Shown here piece after piece: positions 45,627 through 57,587 of a stretch of DNA of 64,000 nt. The stretch is taken from positions 186,001 through 250,000 of the forward strand of contig JASANH010001093.1 in NCBI GenBank assembly GCA_030248295.1. The letters are read 5' to 3'. A model generated the notes under the pieces. It made no database searches and was not told where the DNA came from. It was given only the letters and a program-made list of their open reading frames with translations. This stretch comes from Mesodorylaimus sp. YZB2_4. Lineage: Eukaryota; Nematoda; Enoplea; Dorylaimida; Dorylaimidae. The position numbers and the translations under genes were made by a program. Position 1 is the first letter of the stretch. Every line of letters begins with the position of its first letter.

Positions 45627-48502
45627 ATGGCACCGATTGTAAAGCCGACCGGTTCTAAATTGCCAGTGGGCGGATTCGTCCAAGACGACAGGTACGATAC
45701 ATTAGAGACTATGCCCAGTAGCTTATACCGTATGAAAATAAGTTTGGTTGTTGGCTGAACCTTTCATTGTGTTGCTTGACCTTTGATTAGACCTAGGGTA
45801 AAGTCGCCAAGTCCGGAACACCTAAAATCCAGGTGTCTTCGTGCGGTCTAAAGATAAACAAGAACGGCGTACGAGTATTTTCAATATTTTTTTGACATTG
45901 AACCTCAGGCGGCGAAGAAAACGGCTCTAAATTTCTGTTCCAGAAAGATTTAGCGACAGATTTTGCGGATAGATTTAGCGACGTTTTAGCTTTTTTGTGA
46001 ACTAAGATTGTTCGCCAGCTGAAAAGCCTTTTCAAAAACAGTAAGCGGCGGATTAGATGTGGAACCGAACCGAGGTGTTCTGGTTTTAGGAACTTTTCCG
46101 GATTAGGTCACTTCACCTTATACGCACAGTATGCGTGTAACTTAACCTGCTGTGAAGTGAGGCTTTAGCTTCGTGCATCCTAAGCTTTCTACATATTAGC
46201 ATGTTACGTACTTTAAATTACGGTTTTTTAGCAACACCTTTCAGCTTGTATGTGTTTTTGTCTCTAACTGATCTTTACATATGCCGCGTGACTGTATTAT
46301 TGTAGGCCCAGCCTGAGCGATAGGGCTGTGGTAGACAATCCGCTTTCTTTGTTATTTCCAGAAGCAGATTACCCAGGCCGTCAATTAGTCGTCCTATCAC
46401 CAAAAAAACGAATGCTGCGCCAGCAAAACCCGATCAAAAGTTAACGGTTCGTAAGGTGCAAATGGCCATGGGCGCTATTGACGGGAACAACGAGAAAGTG
46501 GTATTTCAAGTCTTAGATATGCATAATATTGTGGAGCTGATGAATATTTTTATTATAGGGCAAAGCTGTGGTTCGCGGCAAGTCCTCCGCGGCGGCACCA
46601 GTTCCTATTCCAGAGCGTCCAGGTATTTTGGTGAACCGAAATCCTATCGTCGCCAAGGAAAATGTGCACAGCCACTCTCGCCCGTCTCTCTCACAGCAAA
46701 TCAGGTACAGTATCTATATGACTTGTGTGCATACTGCAGCGACAGAATTATGTGCGTACTTTAAGGAAAAGTGGGGTTATCCCTCCGCTTTCTCGGAAAT
46801 CTTTGCTGGCACCTGTGGGAACTGCGGTGCATCATCGTCCAAGTTTTGGATTCTGCAATGCCAAAAATGGATTGAAACCGCCAACAGGCAATCGTCCGAG
46901 CATTGTTCAGCAGCAAAATGGTATGTAATTTTCGATATTCAGTTCAAATCGCCTTTGAATCCCGACCTCATTTTGCAGCCTCTGGGCCAATTCCGTTCGA
47001 AGTTGATGAAACTGCAACCCGTGGCATTCTGAATAACCATGGCATTCCTGACGATCCAGCGGCGCGGGCAGGATCAATGGTAGACCTACTATTTGTACCA
47101 TAGTTAATATTGTGGATCCCCCGTGTCTGACAGTTGCTATTTTAGTACGCTCAAGATCGCCCGCCGCGGAAGTCCATGTATCACAGTCGTCGTCGACAAT
47201 CAATAGCTGCAGCAGGGCCTCCTGTTGGTGACGAAACAGTTCGATTATTGGCGCGTCAATTGCAAGCTAATTCCATACAGCAGGCGGATCGTGCAGGAGC
47301 AGACAGTGCAAGTGAGGTGACTTCTTGATATATGTGTAAAGTGGTGTAGATGGTCTTTGATTTCAGGTACAAAGCCAAAAACTCCTGCAAGAACTTCAAT
47401 TTATCGCAGGTCATCAACGTCGAAATTTTTGGGAACAAGTACGCCGTTGTCTGGCCGAAAGGTAAGTCGTTAGATGGCTATACCAGGCGCGGCAAATTTC
47501 TGAATTGATTCCTCGGCTTTCTAAATTAGGTCTGATTTTGTCTTTTTTAGGTGGAGCGAAACAGAAACTTTGCGGGGTCGTCGAATAATTATTTGGCAGT
47601 GCCACCGATGCCTGAACTGGGGAATAATTTTTTGCAAGATACGCCTGTACGCGGAAATAATAGACCTGCAGAGCCGGCAGCGTCAACTCGTCAAACGAGC
47701 CCAAGTATCTGTGTCGAACCTCCGTCACCTCCAAAAGTAAGTGGTCAAGTAATTTGGGATAGCTTTTTTGTAAGATACTAGCGTCTTACGTTTAACGATC
47801 CAATTTATGCTGTATGTACATGTGTGCTCTACATACTGAACAGTTGTTTCAGGGCTCTCCTGATGCTCAAACTTTCAAATCGACTCTGGCGGCTAGCGAT
47901 CGTGCCTTTCGTAAAGATGGTTATCGTTTGAACGTGTGTGGAAAATCGCCTGCTAAAGTAAGAAACTTTGCTTGGCGATTTGCGGGCTATATCTATTTCC
48001 GTTTCAGCTGTCGCGCCTTCAGGTGGACGTAAAGTCTCCGATGCGGGGCTCAGTCTTCTCTCGTTATTCACGTCGAACAACGATGGAATTTGAGCAGATT
48101 TATGCCAATTTTTCGCCAAATCGTCTTGAAAACGAGCTGGAATCCGTGCGCAAGCAGGAGAAGGCTCTGATGAAGCTGTTGCGGAAAGCTGGCCCAAATT
48201 CGTTGGAAGAAAGCGAATCGGTGGTCGATGATATTAATGCACTAGTGACTGGTTTGGCGCCCATTGCAGAGACGAAAGAGCGCGATTCCATAAGTCCGAC
48301 TTCGCAATGTTCAAACAACGAAATGCCATCGGCGGGACCAAGCAATCAACCGCCAATCTATCAAGAAGAATCAGACAGCGACGAGGAAGCAAGTATCCCA
48401 GCTAAGATCACGGCCCGTCGAGATGCTCGTTGCGGAAGTGAAAGTATGGAAGGAAACGCCGTGTCGTTTGGAATGAGACTGCGGCCGCGACATCGGAAAT
48501 AG
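45627..48502 (+). CDS. Basic Pro/Ser-rich protein with KEN motif, unrecognised, probably cell-cycle linked
   Basis: I cannot name this protein. The model starts at ATG 45627 (MAPIVKPTGSKLPVGGF), then exons at 46362-46450, 46560-46704, 46765-46920, 46979-47082, 47147-47311, 47369-47460, 47552-47737, 47854-47960 and 48008-48502; the 46450/46560 junction is the least certain. The protein is disordered-looking and basic: SRLPRPSISRPITKK, PLSRKSLLAP, TKPKTPARTSIYRRSS. It contains VAKENVH, a KEN box of the kind used by APC/C-Cdh1, and RPSLSQ. The last exon has a short coiled coil (RLENELESVRKQEKALMKLL), an acidic patch (EESDSDEEAS) and a basic end, RLRPRHRK. This combination recalls mitotic or microtubule-associated proteins, which is inference. 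An acceptor (tttttctgtag) precedes the start by about 35 bp. Confidence 0.6.
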
Positions 48503-49447
48503 AAAGCACGTGTAAGTACTATGTTATTGCAACCTGGGCCAGGAGATACTATTGGTATGGAAATCGAGTAGGCCATTATTTAAATCTGTCTTTGCATTGG
48601 GTGGATTTCGTGCGTATGACTGTATTTCTTTATGACATACTGATGTGTATCTATAAGTATCTTGTATGTATTCTCGTGTGGGGGAAGCATTTGATTGCGG
48701 CAGGCATGTGCAGGCTGGCTTGTGTCTATGAACATATTTTTAACGTACAGCAAGGAAGCGTACTTAGTAAACTTGATGCGTTCGAATGGCACCTTATTTT
48801 CGTGAAGTAGTCGCTATATACGGATGGAATTCAGAATGTTCGTAGCCTGAGTACCTCTCATGAGCTGGAGCAGTAAAATTTCCTCTTTACACTGTCACAC
48901 ATCCCGCTAGAACCTTCTCTGTGCAACAGAGCGTCACGCGATGTAGGCCGGCGTGGATACCGCGCCCCGTCAGCATTGTCCGCGTGGTAACGCTTTAGAT
49001 GCTCTGGAAACTAGAACTAGAAAAAGGTCTAGACGACCAGTCGAGGCGATATTGGGCGAAAAATGTGCTGTTGTGGCGAAGCTTGTGAAAGAAGACCGTC
49101 GAATAAACGTCTTCTAGATAGCGGAGGAAGTGGGCACGGAAGGGGGAAAATAGCCTCGAAACTACGTTTTTTACATGAGAAACTGAATTTATCCAAGGCC
49201 AGGCCGGAATGTGTGCCAAATGACGTGCCTGCCTGTTTTTGAGGGGTTTGCCTGGTATTCTTGCGTTGCACCAACGTTTGAACAAGTGCATTGGTCTGAG
49301 GGGATGTTATGTCGAAAAAGAATAAGTATGGCGTTGTACAGTTTCAATTAAACTATGGTCAGGCTACGAACTTTTAGAACTCCCCTCGCACGTTCGGCCA
49401 ATACAGCCCTGGTGGCTTCGTAATTGATGCCAGAGGGTCTTATAGTT
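48503..49447. other. Non-genic stretch after the KEN-motif gene
   Basis: Contains the presumptive 3' UTR of the gene before it. Short frames only; nothing recognised. Confidence 0.4.
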
Positions 49448-49640
49448 GTCGAACACTAACAGTGTTCGCAGCCCACCCGCCATCGTCCGAGGAAGCCGGT
49501 GTGCAGTCCAGGATGCTCCCGTTGGAGGTGCTCCTAGTGGAGATGCGCAGAGGGATGCTGCTGTGTGTGCTGGTCCCGCTTACTCTTGCTTAGAAGGTTT
49601 GACCGCTGACCGGTCACAGGAGGGTCTCAATAAATAATAA
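49448..49640 (+). mobile_element. tRNA-derived SINE, copy 3 (5'-truncated)
   Basis: Matches the 3' half of the SINE copies at 27451 and 33245: GTCGAACACTAACAGTG, CATCGTCC, GTGCAGTCCAGGATGC, GGAGGTGCTCCTAGTGGAGA, GAGGGATGCTGCTGTGTGTG and GACCGCTGACCGG. The tRNA-like head is missing, as in LINE-style 5' truncation. The tail is A-rich (aataaataataaaaa). Confidence 0.75.
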
Positions 49641-51269
49641 AAACCCACCCATTTGTCTTGGAAAGACTACCAGCTAATCATACCAATAACGGGGGAAACT
49701 GTTTTCTTTCGACACCTTTAGATAGTCCATTTTCTAAATTTCGATCCAGAAACGAGGGGTAAAACATCATTTGCGTCGCAAGTTCTAGAAACAGTCTTGT
49801 CTGATCTGATCCGACGAGTAGCTTTTCTTATTCTTTAGCAGTGATGCGAAATGGTGCATGCAAATGTAAAGTGTTCTCTCGTACCCACGGTAATGAGAAT
49901 AGAATTGCATGTAGTAGTCCCCGGAGTGCATGAAGATTGGTACTGTAGGGTGGGGTGAGCACAACGCACAATATGTACTCTACTCCCCACTGTTCTTGCT
50001 ACTTTCCAGCTCTTCCTCGGCCGCAAAACCAGTGGGCGGCCGAACTGCAGTCAGTTTACTGCATCTATTGCAACAACATGCTTTTATGGTGTATGAAGTG
50101 GCACCAGTTCGTCGAAGGCGCATTAGACAGGGGGAACTTGGCGTGGACTATAATCTATGCCCGATGATGACTAGAGAATGTGGCACTGAATATGCCTGCG
50201 GGTAGAAGCGACGCATGGCGTGGACGCCAACCGCCGCCCTCGCTCCGATTTTGCTGGGCTCATGTCCACGCCATTGTGCGTACCGTGTATGGGATATTAG
50301 GGCTATTGTATTCGGGTTTTGTGGCAATGCCCGGGCCACCGTCTGAAACTCGTTAACCGTAACACTGTAAATGGGCGAATATGGAAAAGGAAATAATAAA
50401 GAGTGAAAAAACAGGCTGCAAAAGCGGAAACTGCGTCAGCGATCTGGAGAGGGGTGGTATGCGATTGACGAGTACGGTACGAGAATTGCACTGGTCACGG
50501 CCAGCGGTAGGAAATTGACTTCGATTTGGGCCGTACCGTGCTCGAGTGCCGACGAGTGGTGGCACTCGAATGTGGTCTTTGGCCAATGACGGACGTAGTT
50601 GCGGGCCAGATGAGGGTTATTTGCGTTTGCCCTTGGCGGAGCTAGCTGCTCCGACGAGGAGGCTCTAGTCGAGCCAAGCCGAGCAAGGACGCGGAACGGG
50701 TTTGTCAAAGGTTACAGTTAGCGCGTCATTGGCAGCAATCAAAGTGAAAGGACGTGTCTGTCCCGCCAACACGACCCGTTGAGATCGGGAATCCGTTTTT
50801 CGCTTACTCCTAATTCACTTTCCAGAGAGGAGGGTTGTGTTTGTGTTTAGTCCATGACTAGGTTTCGTCAGTTTAGGTGGCCATCCTCTTCCAATGCTCC
50901 CTCCCCACCAGGCCTAATTATTACTTCTTACACTTTCCTTCGTCCATAGCTATGTCTCTGACGACATGAAGGTCTCTTGCCTGGCCCTGTCCCGTACGAC
51001 AGCGCTGAGAGCCGTCACTCAAACCTTCAGTCTCCGACCGATTAGTCAACAGGCCTTTACTTGGTGAACACCCGCGGCGCCTTCCACAACTTTCCTTTCT
51101 CCTTATCTAAATACAAGACCCGCGGGTGGTAGTTGAACGTTTATCCGTAATGCCCTCGTAATCGCTGAGTATTATTGTCCGTTTCTAGAACGCCCCCTTT
51201 AGTTTAAAAGAGGGTGCCATCGAGGAGCGTTTGTCATTGTCCCCTGTTGGACAGCTCGATTTGGTGGAA
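49641..51269. other. Non-genic stretch upstream of the ASPP gene
   Basis: Should contain the ASPP promoter and any 5'-UTR exon; an acceptor-like site (ccctttag) lies at about 51202. No recognisable coding frame. Confidence 0.4.
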
Positions 51270-54200
51270 ATGGAGAAGAGTTCGGGCAACTTCTATCACA
51301 TATACTTGAATGTACGTTTACTTCCTGGAACACGCATGGTCCGAGTACCCCTCACGAGAGAGTCGACCGCATCTGATGTGATTGACAAGTGCAAGGAAAC
51401 ATTGAATTCTGACGCCGAGTATCTCCTGGCTGCTGATTTCAATGGATTTGGTATTTGTCTTATTCTTTCTCACAAGTCGTCTTGCACTAACTCTCGTTCG
51501 TTTCAGAGAAGCAATTTGGTGCTGCAGAGAGATTGTATCACTTGGTCAAGAAGCACATACTATGGGCTGGCTTGGACAGACAAGTTCAGTTCTTTCTGAG
51601 GAAGAAGAAAAAACAGGTTTTATTGGCCGCAGCTACGGATTTGAGACACGCAAGTAGTTCGAGCGAAGGAGGTGAGTCCCTGATGGGCGGGGTTGAGGCG
51701 GCCTGTAGTCTCAGATCGTATGTGGAATGTGGCCAGTCAGATTTGGGGAGTCAAGGTTGTCTAATAGCGTAGGCTTGAAAACTAAACTATGGATCAGAGG
51801 CGGAGACCTTGAACCGAGCGTAAACTACTATTTACTACCAGACTCTTGGCCAATGTTTTGGCGCGATTTGTAGATGCTGGTCGAGACAGCACGAAACCAG
51901 TTTGCGAAATGATGGAGCGGGAAATGACACCCATCACATGCCTGAAATTGGCCCTAACTGAGGCAGCCGAAGGCCGTTTATTAGCCGATTCGAATTCGTT
52001 TTATTGCACAGACGGTCCTATTTCGCCGACCTCGACAAATAGTTGTCACGGACAGATGGTATGGATTACTTTTTTGGGACCTGGGCTTGCAATTCCCAAG
52101 AATGCCTTGTAACTTATGACCCTTGTAGGGTGGCATTGGGGCCCCAGAAGTGCCGAACGGGGGAGTAGGACGGGACTAAAGATCAGCTGGGGCGGAGATA
52201 ACGGCCTGTACATCTCTAGATGACACATGCTGATAATCTAATCACGTTTTGATTTAACCAATTGCATGTTTCGTGGCGCGAGTCCGGGTGACATTTTGCT
52301 GGGGCTGACCTTTTTCGCAAATCGAGTTAGAGGAGTTCATAAGAGAAAACGGGCGTCATTGAACTTGCATCGAGTCGGGCACCCTCGGGCCAAACGGTTG
52401 TCTCAAATCCCATATTATAGTCTAGTTTTAAAGTTTTGATGGTCGCCGACGATAGGGAGTCTTTTTTCTTAAAAACCACTTTGCCAGTCGTCGTGACATT
52501 TTGGAGGTGATCCCGGAGTGAGAAAGTGTTTGGCCGAGGCGCCGTGTCTCATTTTGTTTCTTATCCTGACAGCCGAGCAGTAGTGCACAATGGTGATTCT
52601 GGGCATCGTATGCGCCCCTCGCTATTGTGGCCCGAATATGGATCTCATGCGCGATCGTCGTCGGTGCATAACACCTAGTCCATGGATATGCAAGGTAGGG
52701 GGTCCATGATCGTCTCATATTTGCCGATGCAGCCACCCAGGATGTTGCTGGTGCTCATGCTCGTGTGGGTTCAGACCCTGTATGTCCGTGGTCTGGAGGA
52801 ATACTGCTTTCTGACAGTTCTGACATCCAGTCATCTTTTGCTATGCATGGCTGCATCGCATCATGGGCTTCGTGTGTGGTACAGGCACTGCCTGCACACG
52901 ACACTAGCTAAGCTAATCGGCCATTTCGAGTGTCCCTTTTTTGCCTGTCCTTCGATTTCAGTCTCCTTGACATCTCACTTCTGCTCATGCTCGACTTTGT
53001 CTGTGCTAAGTGCTTGGCCGCTTTCGCTTTCCCCGTCTCTGTGCACGATGCCCTGTCGTGGGCAGGAGTTCATCGCAAGGTCCTATTTGTTTCCCCGATT
53101 CAAGGTCACCCGTCTCCTATGTTTATGCATCGGAAAAAGGCTAGGGCACGGCCGATTGTACGCTGGTGAAGATGAGTAGTACTACTCTATGCTGTGTGTA
53201 AATAGATTCGCACCCGGACTCATGTCCTTGCCCTGGCATCCCTGTATATCGCACGAGACCATTTTCGTACACACTCTCCTCGTTACTTGAAGAGAAGGGG
53301 TCTCTGAGCGTTTTCCATTTTGGAACAAGAAGTGACGGAGTGACACTTTTCAAGGCCAGACGATGTGCCTGCTCAGCTAGACCCGCTTCAAACTCCCGCC
53401 TGTGATACGCAGGTACGATGGTTTTGATATAAGTAGATTGTGCCGTGGTGACACATGGCTCGTCGAGTCGAGTCGAAAACCCGTTTTGACCGAATTCCGT
53501 TGCTTTGTCTTGTTCTGCTCCTTCTCGATCTTGTGTAAACGTTAGTTAGTTTCGTGCGACAGAGTTTTGATTTCTAATTCCTGTATTGGCTAGGTTGTCC
53601 CGCGTATTAGAAGCAGCGATTAAGTTTGGGAAGGTACGTTCACTGTGATTCTAGATTTTGGTGCATCTCTGTTTCCCAACCTGGCCAGGATATTTTGGTT
53701 GTAAAGTGTTGGTGATCGCTTTTTTGAGACTCGTTCAGTAAGAGTTGTGTGCAGTAGCCTGGAATCTAAAGACCTCTTTCAGTATATCCAATGCCTCAGT
53801 GGCCCTGTGCCGTAAGCCCGCTCTTTCATTCGCCTCCACAGGTTCCCAATTGGCTATTGTTCTGCCAATCGCTGGACTGAGTTGTCTGCCAATTGTTAGG
53901 AAACCAGCCCTTGGTGTTGTATTTATCAGTGCGCATAGTCCTGAGAAGCCAAAACATTGTGGTGCAGTGTGCATATCACGAAAAAGCTAAAATTCGGATG
54001 ATTTCTTTTAGATGGCTGAGCAGCAGTTCCCGCAAGGAAAACCTGCTTCTTCCAATGATTCGTGGTCGTCTCAGCTGAGCTCGATGTCTTACACCGAGTT
54101 GGTGCAGTTAGCCGATCGCCAAAAACGGCAAATCGAAGCTAACAGCTCTGCCGTGGCATCCAGAGAAATGCGTTTAAACAATCTTCGTGGTCAGCAGCAA

Positions 54201-57200
54201 CAAACGGTTGGACAAAATACTGGTGAGTTAAGATGCTCTGATAATATTTTTGCTGCAGATCAGGCTTATATCTAAACAATTCATGTGGACATGTAAATTT
54301 TCAGTCCAGCTAAAATTCTTAGCCCTGTCTTCTTTCGAATTACTTTTAGTTCTTTCTTTGTAAAAGATGAACTCTTCCAGCCAACGTTGGGTTTTTCCGA
54401 TTTGAGGCCGTGAATTAACAAATGTTAGGGGACATTTTGTTGGTCATGATGTCACTGTGCATGTGACTTACATGCTGTCGACTTTTTTAGACGCACAAGC
54501 GATGTTATCGAGTCGGTTACATCAGTTACGTCAGCAAATAAAGGCCGAGGATGCGCAATTACAACATTTGCGACGTGTACGAGCGGAAGTAGAAGATGAA
54601 CGACGTCGCAGCGTGACGGCGCGAGTCGATTTGCAGGAAGCTCGGCGTGTATTTGCCGAAAAAGAACGTCAACTAAAAGAAGCAGCAGGCCGTGTGCAAG
54701 AACTTATTCGTCATTTGGATCTCGTTCGACGTCGACGTTTGATTCTAAGTAAAGAAAATGAGCTAAAACGTCTCGAATCGGCAGCTGATGCAGTTGGTAC
54801 GGACAAAGCGGATAAGCCCGCTATGGTCATGGCTGAAATCTCAAACAGTGTGAACGGAGCACTCGTTGGTACTCAATATCCATTTCAATATCAGCGACCG
54901 AAAGCAGCGATCGAGCCGTTCAAGATCGTACCACCATCGCACTCAATGCCATCACTTCCATCGGATAAGTCAGACGGATTCTCTACTGAATCATCGGGCT
55001 TACGTGGAGGCGATTATTCGTCATACGGGGCATCATCGGATTATATCCATTCTAAAGGTTTCGTGGCGGCATTCACTGCTATGGAAGAAGTGCTGCAACA
55101 AACGACTGACACAAGGTGTTCTTCAGTGGCTGGAATGGGGGAAAATGGCATCAAACCTATCTATGCAATTCCTGTGACAGGCCGAATGACTCCGTCCAGC
55201 TTCGCGGGACCGGCACCTCAATCGAAGGGATCCAACGGCGATTCTAGACCGTCTTCAGTACCGTCCCAGAAGTCAGAGGAGTACGGAAGTAAACGCAGTC
55301 AGGCAGACGCGTCGCCAACTCATGGGCAGTCAGTGGCTGTTATGGACTCCCAGCGTCGATCTGAAACCCCACTGCCGCAACCTGTTATTCCGAAAGTTAA
55401 CATCAGCATTAACCGTCGATTTCAAATCGCGAACGCCTCTCCGTTATTGTACGAAGAGCGACCGCCTCCTGACCTGATACCAGCTAGCGAAAAGACCAAG
55501 TTCAACGGCTTCGACTCGGCGTCGACAAGCGATGGGGCTCAGTCGTCTTCATCCACTATCCCTCAGCCACACATGCCAGACAACTCGTCGGCTGTCGTTG
55601 TTGGGCCGAAAGTGACGCTGAGCCATTACCACCAACACCACAATGACGCAACGCATCCACGTGGAGAAGCGGACAAATTCCATTTTCGCAATGATACACT
55701 TAGGGCTGCGAAAAGGCGCTCGTGGGCCGACAACCATCATCTGCCAGCGACGACGGACGAGGCGGAACACATTCGAGTGTTACTGGCGAGGGCTCAGCAA
55801 AGAGGAAAGTCATCGTTGAATCTGTCTTGGATATTTGATCGAACGACAAGTTCAGCTTCGCAGCAAAGTTATTACGATGGGCATCAGCAACGATCGTCCT
55901 CTGTCACTGCTTCGTATCCACCTCCGATTCCTAACCAGTCGTATTCGACAAGCTCGATACAAGAAGACGCATCTTTTATGGATCAACCAACTCAGCCGCC
56001 ACCTCCGCCTCCTGCAACTATGCCTCCGTCGCCACCATCGGAAGCGGCGATCAGCTACCTTGATTTTGACAAGTCTCTGGAAGGAATAGAAACCGAGATC
56101 CACGCGGAATCTCAGTTGGCCGCCCAGGGACCATTCGAGGACGAGCTGTTAAAAGTGCGCAGCGAGGATCTGGAAATGTTTGAACTGAACGATGGATTGG
56201 ACGAGCAGAAGGCGAAACGCCAACGTCGTCTAGCCAATGAAACGTCGGGCATATACGAAACCGATGATGACGAAGACGACGAGCGATCGGCGGCAACCGT
56301 CGTGGAAATTGTGTCCTCAGACATCCAGTTGAAGCCACCGCCCGCGAAAGGAATACTGCGCTTGAAGCCGAAGGACGACTCGGAGCGCGGTCGACGAATT
56401 CGCTTCGACACCTTGACATTACTGCTTGATGCGGCTTTGGAGGGCGAATTAGACTTGGTTAAAAGCTGTGCGTCGAAAGTGCCAAACGTCAGTACGTGCA
56501 CGGAGGAGGGAATCACGGCGTTGCATAACGCTATTTGTGCCGGTCACTACGAAATCGTGAGATTCTTGGTCGAGGCTGGAGCCGATGTGAATGCGGTCGA
56601 TGTGGACGGATGGTACGCATCATTTTACTTTGAGGTTGAGGCTTCCGGGGAACTTTACGCCGAGGGCCCCGCTGGTCTTTGAGCCAGTCACAACGTTTCT
56701 TCGTTTCAGGACGCCGTTGCACTGCGCCGCGTCGTGCAATAACTTACCCATGGTCAAATTTTTGATCGAACGAGGCGCTTGCATTTTCGCAACGACTACG
56801 AATGATCATGAAACACCAGCGGACAAGTGCGAAGAAGAAGAAGAAGGCTTCGACGGATGCTCTCAGTTCTTACTTGGCATTCAGGTAGAATACGAAATTG
56901 TTTCGGCTGTTCTTTCTTCACATTTGTGACATTTTAGGATAAACTTGGTGTTCTAAACGGAGGCCGTGTGTTTGCTGCGTACGAGTACGAAAGTGAGCAC
57001 GAAGACGAGCTGGATTTGAAGGCGGACGAACCAATCCTAATTTTGCGACGTGAAGACGAGAAGGAAAAGGGCTGGTGGTGGGCCAAGCGGGGCAATAATC
57101 AACAGGAAGGATATGTGCCGCGCAATTACTTGGCGGTAAGCAGCCATTGAAGATGTGGTTATCGGGTTCACAGGATCCTTTGGTTTCAGCTGTATCCGCG

Positions 57201-57330
57201 TCTGGTTGCTCAAAGAGCGGGTGCCTTGGCAAATTCCACTTCCGAGCACAGTTCTGCCTCTGAAAATACACCGGAAAAAGGTGAAAAGGAAGAAAGTTCG
57301 AGTGCGAGTCCGCTGACTGTAGAACCATGA
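51270..57330 (+). CDS. PPP1R13: ASPP-family protein (apoptosis-stimulating of p53 protein, PPP1R13)
   Basis: ASPP proteins scaffold PP1 and regulate p53-family apoptosis and cell polarity. Eight exons join in phase into 1151 residues: 51270-51450, 51507-51717, 51842-52058, 54012-54222, 54491-56612, 56710-56884, 56938-57135 and 57190-57330. Order: an N-terminal ubiquitin/RA-like fold ([20 protein letters not shown] ... LAADFNGFE ... [11 protein letters not shown]), a long coiled coil ([15 protein letters not shown] through [14 protein letters not shown] region), a disordered Pro/Ser region with [14 protein letters not shown], a PP1-docking RIRF motif at about residue 908 inside [20 protein letters not shown], ankyrin repeats ([40 protein letters not shown]), and an SH3 domain ([28 protein letters not shown]). 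The third exon (51842-52058) is the least family-like. A polyadenylation signal AATAAA is at 57460. COQ2 starts 258 bp after the stop. Confidence 0.92.
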
Positions 57331-57459
57331 AAGCTGTCCTCTTGACAGACTCTTCGATGTACATAGTGTGGATAGGTTTTCGGGCCATCTTTGAACTGCC
57401 TTTGAACTTTGCTACTTTTGCTCACTGTTTGGACCAACCTTTCTCTGTACTTGCATATG

Positions 57460-57465
57460 AATAAA
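57460..57465 (+). terminator. Polyadenylation signal of the ASPP gene
   Basis: AATAAA lies 130 bp after the ASPP stop codon, in a suitable position for cleavage before the COQ2 start at 57588. Confidence 0.55.
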
Positions 57466-57587
57466 GTATGTTGCGGAGGAGTGGGCGTGGGTGCTGTTGG
57501 CAGTGATGCGTCTTGCCATGCCTTGGAAGGTGGGTTGGGATTGTGTGGGTGACTTATCCATAGGTGTTGCAAGTAGTAGGCTTGGTC

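Noticed and set aside
52682-53179. 165-residue hydrophobic, Cys-rich frame in the ASPP intron 52059-54011
   Set aside because: Low-complexity hydrophobic translation of a T/C-rich stretch; no splice support, no family, start without context.
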